DNA from: Phytopseudomonas dryadis
GTDB taxonomy: Bacteria; Pseudomonadota; Gammaproteobacteria; Pseudomonadales; Pseudomonadaceae
DNA length: 64,000 nt
Reading direction: 5' to 3'
NCBI RefSeq assembly: GCF_004327355.1
Contig: NZ_QJUM01000002.1
Location: 124,001 to 188,000 of the forward strand
The translations under genes and the position numbers were made by a program. Positions 47,334 through 54,434 of this stretch are shown piece after piece (position 1 is the stretch's first letter; the number at the start of each line of letters is the position of its first letter). Under the pieces are notes generated by a model. It made no database searches. It was not told the DNA's origin and saw only the letters and a list, made by a program, of their open reading frames with translations.

Positions 47334-48022
47334 ACGTCCTCCATGACTACTCGATTTGATGCCAAATTGACACCAGTCATTGCGCACGTCAAGACGGTTC
47401 CAAGTAGCCTCCAATCCTGTGGCGCCCGTTTTATCCATGGCCGAGCCCTGTGAGCCACAGCAATTCTATCGCGGTCGCCACCGAACCGATGGACATGTGC
47501 ACCGTTACCGAAACGACATTGGCCCGGGAGTTCACCGTGTTCGGTATGGCAAAGCAGCACTGTGTTTATTTTTTGCAAATTGCTGATTCTGATGCATATC
47601 TCAAGGATTTGCTGGGCGTAGCGAGCAAGCGAGGCTCGACAACTGCTGCTCCATTGATGGATGCCTGTCTAGGTTAAACTTGGCTTTAGAAGACGCTTAC
47701 CCCACTTCAATCTGCTGGCCTGATCCAGCTCATCCTCTCCCTCTTCTTTCCTCTAGCACCTCCAGTTGATGCTGCACCCTACGCAACGCGTTATTTCGGC
47801 TCGCCTTGAGGCATCGCAATCATTGGCTCATCAGATCTAACACCTGGTGGCGACGCTACTTGATCGTTTACTTGATCGGTCTTCAAGTAATCCAAAATCC
47901 ACAGTGCGCGCCAGGCCGCTCGGCTCCGACTCGATTCCAAAAAATTTCAGACCTGTATTACCTAAGGGAAGACGGGCAAGTATCGCCCTCTTCAGCCCTT
48001 CCCTACGCATGGAGTCTGAGCG
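47334..48022. other. Gap between TIGR04141 gene and GC-rich mobile module
   Basis: About 690 bp without a recognised gene. One plus frame (about 47450-47677, with AREFTVFGMAKQHCVYFLQI) is not recognised and has no clear RBS. The base composition shifts toward GC after about 47760, which may mark a junction between two acquired segments. Confidence 0.4.
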
Positions 48023-48355
48023 ATGTCGATCCACTGTCCTTTCTGCAATTCCGAGCGTGTCCGAACACGCAATATCGCTCGCAAGCTTGGCGGGGCTGCT
48101 GGCGCCGCCGGTGGTGCGGCGACAGGGGCTGCCAATGCGGTTGTCGGCGCACGTAGCGGTGCAGCCATAGGCGCAGTCGCAGGGCCTGTGGGCATTGCGC
48201 TGGGCGGTTTGGCGGGTGCCATTCTCGGCGGGCTGGCCGGCGGTGCCGTGGGTAGCCTGGCCGGCGCCCGGCTGGGTGAAGAGATAGATACACGGGTGCT
48301 CGATAACTTCGAATGCCACGCCTGCGGCCATGTATTTTCCGCCAACGAAATCTGA
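48023..48355 (+). CDS. Zinc-ribbon protein with glycine zipper
   Basis: 110 residues. It starts with CPFCNSERVRTRN and ends with FECHACGHVF, giving two CxxC pairs for one split zinc ribbon. Between them is a Gly/Ala-rich glycine-zipper stretch (GGAAGAAGGAATGAANAVVG... GGLAGAILGGLAGGAVG) that could insert in membranes. GGAG lies upstream. A shorter relative of the arrangement (CxxC...CxxC) occurs at 52320. Function unknown. Confidence 0.75.
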   Translation: MSIHCPFCNSERVRTRNIARKLGGAAGAAGGAATGAANAVVGARSGAAIGAVAGPVGIALGGLAGAILGGLAGGAVGSLAGARLGEEIDTRVLDNFECHACGHVFSANEI

Positions 48356-48452
48356 ACCCTCTACGGCGCATCGGCGCCTCTTCCTTACGTTCATTCGAAT
48401 GCTCGGCGCTGCTGCACCAAGTTCGGCCAGCCTTGCTGGCAAGGAGATCCTG

Positions 48453-49421
48453 ATGGCTCATCTCATCGAGCAAATGGCTTATGTCGGTGCCACGCCCTGG
48501 CATGGCCTTGGCAATCGACTCACGCGAAAACAACCTCTCGAGATCTGGCAACGTGAAGCCGGTATGGACTGGCGGATTCTCGAAAGCCCGGTTCATTTCA
48601 AGTCGGACGCTATCGGGCATCTGGGCACCATCCACTCGTTCCCCGAGCAGAAAGTTCTGTACCGCTCCGACACCAAGGTGCCGCTGTCGGTGGTCTCGCA
48701 GCGCTACCAGGTGGTGCAGCCTCACGACGTGCTGGAGTTCTACCGGGATCTGACCGAGGTGTCCGGCTATGAGCTGGAAACCGCTGGCGTGCTCAAGGGT
48801 GGCCGCAAGTTCTGGGCCCTCGCGCGCACAGGGCAAGGTGCAGCGCTCAAAGGTAACGACCAGGTCAACGGCTACCTGCTGCTGGCCACCTCCTGCGATG
48901 GTACGCTGGCCACCACGGCGACGCCGACCACCGTGCGCGTCGTGTGCAACAACACCCTCACCGTCGCCCTGGATGGCGCCAGCCGCGCGATCAAGGTGCC
49001 GCACAACACTCGCTTCGATCCCCAGTCGGTGAAGAAGCAACTCGGCATCGCCGTCTCGCAATGGGACGATTTCATGTACCGCATGCGTGCGCTGGCCGAA
49101 CGCAAGGTGCAGTGGCATGAGGCCCTGGGCTTCTTCATGAACGTGTTGTGCGAAACCTCGCCAACCGGCGCCCTGCCGGAAGTACTGCCGAACGAACGCG
49201 CCCTGCGCAAGGTGCAGGAACTGTACGAAGGCCGGGGTCGTGGCTCGAACCTGGAGTCGGCTCGTGGTACCGCCTGGGGACTGCTCAACGCCGTGACCGA
49301 GTTCGTCGATCACGAACGTCGGGCGCGCAGCACCGAATATCGCCTGGACTCGGCCTGGTTCGGCCAGGGCGCGCAGATCAAGCAACGAGCCCTGGACACC
49401 GCCCTGCAATTGGTCGCCTGA
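48453..49421 (+). CDS. DUF932 (phage/plasmid-like TIGR03299) protein
   Basis: 322 residues from the ATG at 48453 (MAHLIEQMAYVGATPWHGLG), with AAGGAG upstream. DUF932 motifs: VLYRSDTKVPLSVVSQRYQV, VLEFYRDLTEVSGYELETAG, VVCNNTLTVALDG. The family travels with phage-like recombination genes in islands; a role in ssDNA or genome replication handling is suggested but not proven. A strong terminator follows. Confidence 0.85.
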   Translation: MAHLIEQMAYVGATPWHGLGNRLTRKQPLEIWQREAGMDWRILESPVHFKSDAIGHLGTIHSFPEQKVLYRSDTKVPLSVVSQRYQVVQPHDVLEFYRDLTEVSGYELETAGVLKGGRKFWALARTGQGAALKGNDQVNGYLLLATSCDGTLATTATPTTVRVVCNNTLTVALDGASRAIKVPHNTRFDPQSVKKQLGIAVSQWDDFMYRMRALAERKVQWHEALGFFMNVLCETSPTGALPEVLPNERALRKVQELYEGRGRGSNLESARGTAWGLLNAVTEFVDHERRARSTEYRLDSAWFGQGAQIKQRALDTALQLVA

Positions 49422-49444
49422 CCTCTATCCTCCCCACCCCATAA

Positions 49445-49483
49445 CGCCCGATCAGCCTCGCCGCTGATCGGGCGTTTCTATTT
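49445..49483 (+). terminator. Terminator after the DUF932 gene
   Basis: CGCCCGATCAG and CTGATCGGGCG form a perfect 11-bp stem with an 8-nt loop, followed by T-rich sequence. It lies 23 bp past the stop codon. Confidence 0.9.
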
Positions 49484-49487
49484 CCGC

Positions 49488-50501
49488 ATGGTGAACACGA
49501 TGAAAGCGACTCCGTTGAGCAGCACCGACAAGACTCGCCCGGCGCTGCGCCTGATCAGTACCAAGGAACTGCCCCGCGAAGACTGGCTGGAGGTGCGCAA
49601 GCAGGGCATCGGCAGTTCTGATGCAGGCGCGGCCGTTGGCCTAAATCCCTATAAATCGCAGCTCGAACTATGGATGGAGAAAACCGGTCGCGACACCGCA
49701 CTGCCGAAGGCCGATCCGCACGACGAGGAAAGCCCGATGTACTGGGGCAATGTGCTGGAACCGGTCGTGGCCTGGCACTACAGCAAGCGCACCGGCAACA
49801 AGGTGCGACACATCAACGCCGTGCTGCAGCATCCAAATCCCGAGTTGCCCTGGATGCTGGCCAATATCGACCGTGAGGTGATCGGCGCCGACGACGTACA
49901 GATCCTCGAATGCAAGACAGCCGGCTTGAACGGGGCACGCCTTTGGAAAGAGGGCGTGCCCGAGTATGTGCAGTTGCAGGTGATGCACCAGCTCGCGGTC
50001 ACCGGCAAGCAGGCGGCGGATGTGGCGGTGCTGCTCGGCGGCCAGACGCTGGAGATCCATCGGATCGAGCGGGACGAGCAGATGATCGCCCGCCTGATCG
50101 AGCTCGAACGGCGTTTCTGGCAGTACGTGGAAACGGATACACCGCCACCCGCCGACGGCAGCGCCTCGGCCGAGCTGGCACTGCGCTGCCTCTATCCCGA
50201 GGACAACGGCCAGACGCTAGACCTCAGCGGTAATGCTGGCCTGGCAGCAGCCTTCCTGGAATTGAAGGCGGTACGCCAGTCGATTGCCGAGAAAGAAAAG
50301 CGCGAAGCCGAACTCAAGCAGCGCCTGCAGCAGGCCATGGGCGATGCCACCCGTGCGGCGTTCTCCAGCGGCAGCATCACCTGGAAGAAAGCCAAGGACA
50401 GCGTAACCCTCGATATGGTGCGCCTACTCGAGGACAAGCCCTATCTCCAGGCGAAATACCCGCTGATGAAACCCGGCTCACGTCGCTTCCTGATCAACTG
50501 A
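49488..50501 (+). CDS. YqaJ-type viral recombinase (lambda-exonuclease-like)
   Basis: 337 residues. YqaJ/lambda exonuclease motifs: RKQGIGSSDAGAAVGLNPYK, PMYWGNVLEPVVAWHYSKRTG, and the nuclease core LANIDREVI...DDVQILECKTAG with a D and E-x-K. Another ATG at 49500 is possible; the RBS is weak for both. Together with the neighbouring genes it looks like the recombination part of an integrative element. Confidence 0.88.
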   Translation: MVNTMKATPLSSTDKTRPALRLISTKELPREDWLEVRKQGIGSSDAGAAVGLNPYKSQLELWMEKTGRDTALPKADPHDEESPMYWGNVLEPVVAWHYSKRTGNKVRHINAVLQHPNPELPWMLANIDREVIGADDVQILECKTAGLNGARLWKEGVPEYVQLQVMHQLAVTGKQAADVAVLLGGQTLEIHRIERDEQMIARLIELERRFWQYVETDTPPPADGSASAELALRCLYPEDNGQTLDLSGNAGLAAAFLELKAVRQSIAEKEKREAELKQRLQQAMGDATRAAFSSGSITWKKAKDSVTLDMVRLLEDKPYLQAKYPLMKPGSRRFLIN

Positions 50502-50523
50502 TTTCCCAATTCCCTCCCCCTTG

Positions 50524-50562
50524 GCCAGCACCCGCAGTTCGCACTGCTGGGCTGGCTTTTTT
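50524..50562 (+). terminator. Terminator after the YqaJ-type gene
   Basis: GCCAGC and GCTGGC form the outer stem, with further pairing inside, followed by TTTTTT. It lies 23 bp past the stop. Confidence 0.7.
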
Positions 50563-50581
50563 CGTTTCCAGGAGAACCACC

Positions 50582-51526
50582 ATGCTGAAAGGCCTGGCAA
50601 TCACCCCGCCCGTGCTGGGGCGCATCTCCATCGGCAGGGTCGTCGAGAAGAACGGCAAGCGCCTGCCGGAGAAAGACGACCAGTTCACCATCACCTCCCA
50701 GGTACAGAGCAAGGATGGCTGGCTGCTGCACCCGCTCAACGACGAGCTGCGCAAATCCCAGGAGGACAAGCTACGCAGCATCCCGATTCGCCTGCTGTTC
50801 AACGAACCAGAGCTGAACTTCCGCGCCGACTACACCCTGTTCGACCGGCAGAGCGGACGCCCGCTGTGTGTCGGTAACGGCGAGACCTGCAAGCGCCTGG
50901 GCAAGGACGGCATCCAGTCGCTGCCCTGCCCCTCGCCGGATGCCTGCTCGCTGGCCAAGGGCAATGCCTGTAAACCCTACGGCCGGCTCAACGTCGTGAT
51001 TGGCGACGACGATCCACTGGGCAGCTTCGTGTTCCGCACCACCGGCTTCAACAGCATCCGCACCCTGGCGGCACGCCTGCTGTACTACCGAGCCCTTTCC
51101 GGCAACCGGCTGGCCTGTCTGCCGCTGGAACTGCGCCTGCGCGGCAAGTCCACCCGGCAGAGCCACGGCACACCGATCTTCTACGTCGATATCACCTTCA
51201 GAAGTGGCATAGGCATGGAAGCGGCGTTGCTCGCCGCCAGACAGCTCGATGAAGAACGGCAAGCCGCTGGTTTCGACCAGGTCGCGCTGGGCGCCGCCGC
51301 ACGCAAAGGCCTCGGCAACGGCGCCTTCGAAGACAGCGTGGAAGACAGCGGCGCCATCACCGAAGAGTTCTTCCCGCCCCAGGACGATTCACCCCGCCAA
51401 CCGGACACAGCGGCGACGGCCAGCCCCACCCTGGCCGCCAAGCTGGAAGCCCAGGCGCAGCGACACGCTACCCCGCCATCCTCCACCGAACGCAAACCCG
51501 CGCCCCAGCGCGCCAAACGCGCATGA
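50582..51526 (+). CDS. RDF-like protein, usually called hydrolase or metal-binding protein
   Basis: 314 residues. Four cysteines are in a cluster (CVGNGETCKRLG, LPCPSPDACSLAKGNACKPYG), which could bind a metal or cluster. The rest (FRTTGFNSIRTLAARLLYYRAL) fits the family often annotated as hydrolase or metal-binding protein that accompanies DUF932 and YqaJ genes; Gp3-type recombination directionality factors are its distant analogues. It may control excision. The C-terminus is low-complexity. Confidence 0.7.
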   Translation: MLKGLAITPPVLGRISIGRVVEKNGKRLPEKDDQFTITSQVQSKDGWLLHPLNDELRKSQEDKLRSIPIRLLFNEPELNFRADYTLFDRQSGRPLCVGNGETCKRLGKDGIQSLPCPSPDACSLAKGNACKPYGRLNVVIGDDDPLGSFVFRTTGFNSIRTLAARLLYYRALSGNRLACLPLELRLRGKSTRQSHGTPIFYVDITFRSGIGMEAALLAARQLDEERQAAGFDQVALGAAARKGLGNGAFEDSVEDSGAITEEFFPPQDDSPRQPDTAATASPTLAAKLEAQAQRHATPPSSTERKPAPQRAKRA

Positions 51527-51544
51527 CTCTCCAGGAGCCCTTCC

Positions 51545-52042
51545 ATGAAATTCCACAAGTTGAAAGCCGGCGAAATCGCCGGCAGCTATGTCGTCGAATC
51601 ACCCGTCACCGAGGCCGATATCCTGCGCATGGCGCAGCAACTGGCAACCAGCCGCCTGGCTCGCGGTCGCGCCTTGACCGAGCCCGCCCAGGTCTTCGCC
51701 CACCTGCAGATACTCCTGCAACAGCAACCGCATGAGATCTTCGCCCTGCTGTTGCTCGACAGCAAACACCGGGTCATCGGCTTTCACGAAGTCTTTCGCG
51801 GCACGCTCGATTCAGCCTGCGTGTATCCGCGGGAAGTGGTGAAAATCGCCCTGGAACACAACGCGGCTGCCGCGATCCTGGTGCACAACCACCCTTCCGG
51901 CGACCCCGAGCCCAGCCAGGCCGACCTCACCCTTACCCGATCCCTGAAGAGTGCGCTCGCCCTGGTGGGTACCCGCACCTTGGATCACATCATCGTCGGC
52001 CACGAAGGCTGCGCATCCCTCGCCCAACTGGGTCATCTGTAA
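51545..52042 (+). CDS. RadC-type JAB domain protein
   Basis: 165 residues: the RadC JAMM/MPN motif is seen as DSKHRVIGFHEVFRGTLDS and AAILVHNHPSGDPEPSQADL (HxHPSG...D). It lacks the N-terminal HhH part of chromosomal RadC, so it is the short form found in plasmids, phages and islands. Predicted metal-dependent; the biological target is unclear. It starts 18 bp after the preceding gene. Confidence 0.88.
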   Translation: MKFHKLKAGEIAGSYVVESPVTEADILRMAQQLATSRLARGRALTEPAQVFAHLQILLQQQPHEIFALLLLDSKHRVIGFHEVFRGTLDSACVYPREVVKIALEHNAAAAILVHNHPSGDPEPSQADLTLTRSLKSALALVGTRTLDHIIVGHEGCASLAQLGHL

Positions 52043-52053
52043 GGAGAACGACC

Positions 52054-52242
52054 ATGACCGCATTGCGCTTCATTGGCCTGCTGTTCGTATTCATAGGCGT
52101 ACTGGCCAGTAGCTCGGCGGCTATCGCGCTACTGGTATTCATGCTGCGTTTCTGGCCAGTTCTGCTGGTCGCCACTCTGGCCTTCGGCCTGTTCGCCTGG
52201 CTGCTCAAACGAGCCGACGTTCAGATCGTCCGCCAGGCCTGA
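52054..52242 (+). CDS. Small two-helix membrane protein
   Basis: 62 residues, with hydrophobic helices at about 4-30 and 32-52, then LLKRADVQIVRQA. An AAGGAG precedes the ATG. It lies 11 bp after radC. Not recognised. Confidence 0.6.
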   Translation: MTALRFIGLLFVFIGVLASSSAAIALLVFMLRFWPVLLVATLAFGLFAWLLKRADVQIVRQA

Positions 52243-52319
52243 GAACGAAAAGGCGCTCGTCCGACGCCTGCCCGCGACGTTCCCCGCTATCCCCTTCGAT
52301 CCCCTCTGGAGCGACCACC

Positions 52320-52643
52320 ATGACCATACGGTGCTTGATCTGTAATTCTTCCGTCGTGCTTTCCAAGGATGCAGCCAAGGCATTAGCCCGCCTGATCGGA
52401 ACCCTGGGCGGGTTCCTGAACGGTATCCAGCAATCCGCCACCGCTCAGGCCGTGGCGACGCCCCCTAAAGAGAACCATCTGGAGCGCGCCTTCGACTTGA
52501 TGATCGACGGCGTGTCGGGTGCAGCCTCCAACTGGGCCGATACCCAGGACTTCATTCGTGATGTCAGGAAACACCAGTTCATGGAGTACGACTGCTTGTG
52601 CCTGCGCTGCGGTGCAAAGTTCGATGAACAGTCGGATGCCTGA
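52320..52643 (+). CDS. Small split zinc-ribbon protein
   Basis: 107 residues opening IRCLICNSS and ending LCLRCGAKFD: two CxxC pairs at the ends, like the 48023 product but without the glycine zipper. A helical middle separates them. GGAG is upstream. The two similar proteins at both ends of the module suggest a shared partner. Function unknown. Confidence 0.6.
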   Translation: MTIRCLICNSSVVLSKDAAKALARLIGTLGGFLNGIQQSATAQAVATPPKENHLERAFDLMIDGVSGAASNWADTQDFIRDVRKHQFMEYDCLCLRCGAKFDEQSDA

Positions 52644-52663
52644 ATCGATTCAGTACAGCGCGC

Positions 52664-53008
52664 TCAATCCTGGCTCAGACGCTCGCTCAGGCGCTCGACC
52701 ATCTCCACGAGCAATTGCCGGTCAGCCTGATCAAGGGGCGTCAGCAGTCGACTGATCCGGCTGGCCTGATCATCCGGGCGCGGGCTGGCCTCACTGAGCA
52801 ACTCAGTGGCTTCGCATCCGAAGATCGAGGCGAAATCGAACAGGCGAGCGATATTGGGAATGACGATGCCGCGCTCTATGCGTGATACCGCCTCGTTGCC
52901 GACGCCCAACCGCTCCGCCACTTCTTCCTGGGTCAACCCGGCGCGCACGCGCTGCCTGGCAATGGCACGGCCTACCGCTTCCGCCAGATCTTTTTGATCG
53001 CTACTCAT
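52664..53008 (-). CDS. XRE-family transcriptional regulator
   Basis: 114 residues from the ATG at 53008 (MSSDQKDLAEAVGRAIARQR). The helix-turn-helix is at about 20-70 (AGLTQEEVAERLGVGNEAVSRIERG). The C-terminal helical tail likely dimerises. It is divergent from an exported-protein gene, and the shared region holds a 35-bp palindrome. The open frame upstream of 53008 has no HTH signal. Confidence 0.88.
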   Translation of the reverse strand: MSSDQKDLAEAVGRAIARQRVRAGLTQEEVAERLGVGNEAVSRIERGIVIPNIARLFDFASIFGCEATELLSEASPRPDDQASRISRLLTPLDQADRQLLVEMVERLSERLSQD

Positions 53009-53073
53009 GATGACGCCTCTTCCAGTCGACCCGAATGGTTGGGCATCAACTCGTTGACATGAAGGACAGCAGA

Positions 53074-53108
53074 GGTCGACAATCAACTTAAAAGGTTGAT
53101 TATCGACC
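53074..53108. promoter_or_regulatory. 35-bp near-perfect palindrome, probable XRE operator
   Basis: The left half GGTCGACAATCAACTT and right half AAGGTTGATTATCGACC are complementary apart from one C/A mismatch and an extra base. It lies 65 bp before the XRE start and 43 bp before the exported-protein gene. Long dyads of this type are typical operators for XRE dimers. Confidence 0.7.
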
Positions 53109-53151
53109 TTTCTGCATGCCACAACAGCACACAACACAAGGAAGCTTCTGC

Positions 53152-53601
53152 ATGAACGACAAACTCTTGTTGGCTCTGGCGCTCGCCTGGACGCTGACCA
53201 ACACCGCCTGGGCCGGAACCTATGAGTGGACTTCGGGATGGGGCCAGGGCGTCGCCGAATACCAGGCCGACGACGGCAATGACAATGCTCTGACCATTTC
53301 CTGTCCCGACCACGAGGACGGCTATATCAGTGCCTACGCAGACATTGCCGGAAAAGCCTACTCATCCGACCAGGAAGGCGGCTTCGACGTGATCGTCGAC
53401 GGAATCCACTACAGCAATCCCTTCTTCACCGACTGCCGTGCCTGCGCAGCCAACTTCCCAGGCTTCTGGGATGCACTGCGCAAGGCGAACAACCTGCAGA
53501 TAAACGCCGAAGGCAAGACGGTCAACTTACCCACTAAAAACATCGGGCAAATACTGCGCCCGCTCGACCACCCGGAAAACAGTTGCACCGCTTCCTGGTA
53601 G
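53152..53601 (+). CDS. Exported protein, unknown function
   Basis: 149 residues with a signal peptide ending AWA|GTY (MNDKLLLALALAWTLTNTAWA). The mature part is rich in aromatic and acidic residues, with cysteines in ISCPDHEDG, DCRACA and NSCTASW that could form disulfides. It is divergent from the XRE gene, so probably under it. AAGGA precedes the ATG. Not recognised. Confidence 0.65.
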   Translation: MNDKLLLALALAWTLTNTAWAGTYEWTSGWGQGVAEYQADDGNDNALTISCPDHEDGYISAYADIAGKAYSSDQEGGFDVIVDGIHYSNPFFTDCRACAANFPGFWDALRKANNLQINAEGKTVNLPTKNIGQILRPLDHPENSCTASW

Positions 53602-53645
53602 TGACGCGCACCCCTGCTTTTCCACCATTTACTGGGAGTAATGAA

Positions 53646-54017
53646 ATGCAAGAACCGAAAGAAACACCTAACGAGTCCACGGACGATCAGGACTTCCCGG
53701 GATTAAACCCGGCCATTATCGGATGGGGCATTGCAGCCATTGTCCTGTCAATCCTCGGCGTCACCTTCAACAACTCCGCCATGGTGCTGGGCGCCGGCTT
53801 CTTCATGAAGTTCCTAGCGGTGGTGGTCGGGTCGGTGCTCGGCCTGATAGGCGCCCTGCTTGGCGACGCGATCAGGAAATTCGCCCATCCCGACGCGGTT
53901 TTCACCAACGGAGGCCTTTTCCAGTTGATCTGGATAAAGGTGTTCTGGCTGATGGGCCCACAGCTCATAGGGCTGGTGCTGGGCGCCTTTCTCGGTATCA
54001 GCCTGGTGCTTCGGTAA
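53646..54017 (+). CDS. Membrane protein, unknown function
   Basis: 123 residues. Three hydrophobic helices: AIIGWGIAAIVLSILGVTF, AMVLGAGFFMKFLAVVVGSV, and QLIWIKVFWLMGPQLIGLVL. The N-terminus is acidic. Located 44 bp after the exported protein and 11 bp before a lipoprotein, so likely co-transcribed. Not recognised. Confidence 0.6.
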   Translation: MQEPKETPNESTDDQDFPGLNPAIIGWGIAAIVLSILGVTFNNSAMVLGAGFFMKFLAVVVGSVLGLIGALLGDAIRKFAHPDAVFTNGGLFQLIWIKVFWLMGPQLIGLVLGAFLGISLVLR

Positions 54018-54028
54018 GGACGCCGCCC

Positions 54029-54289
54029 ATGAAATCCATAGTGATAACGCTATTTGCCATCGTGGCACTTGCCGGGTGCTCCGATGAGAACTCCAAAGTG
54101 AGGGGCGAGTTCATGGCCGGCTGCATCAAGGGCGGCGCGGGTAAATCCATCTGCACCTGTACCTTCGAGAAGCTGGAGAACGCCTACAGCCCTGAACAAC
54201 TCAAGGCGCTAAACACCCCTTATAAGGCACCTCCCGACAGCTTCATCAAAGACACCCTGCGGTTCGCGATGGCCTGTCGGACAGAGTAG
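54029..54289 (+). CDS. Small lipoprotein
   Basis: 86 residues with a lipobox (LFAIVALAGC, Cys 17). The mature part holds CIKGGAGKSICTCTFE and ends with FAMACRTE. Cysteines are plentiful. Similar short lipoproteins often accompany envelope genes. Function unknown. Confidence 0.6.
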   Translation: MKSIVITLFAIVALAGCSDENSKVRGEFMAGCIKGGAGKSICTCTFEKLENAYSPEQLKALNTPYKAPPDSFIKDTLRFAMACRTE

Positions 54290-54434
54290 CCGCTTTCCCC
54301 ACCACCTTCGTGCGCCCGATCTGTTCGGAACGCTTGCGCGCGTGCACCTCAGCACTCGCTCGGACTGACAACGCCCGCCTGTAGCCAACAAAAACACGCC
54401 AACACCCACACGCAGTCATGCAAGGAGCAACACA

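Noticed and set aside
48003..49409. Minus-strand frame opposite the DUF932 and zinc-ribbon genes
   Set aside because: No recognisable domain, crosses a strong plus-strand gene with an RBS and terminator.
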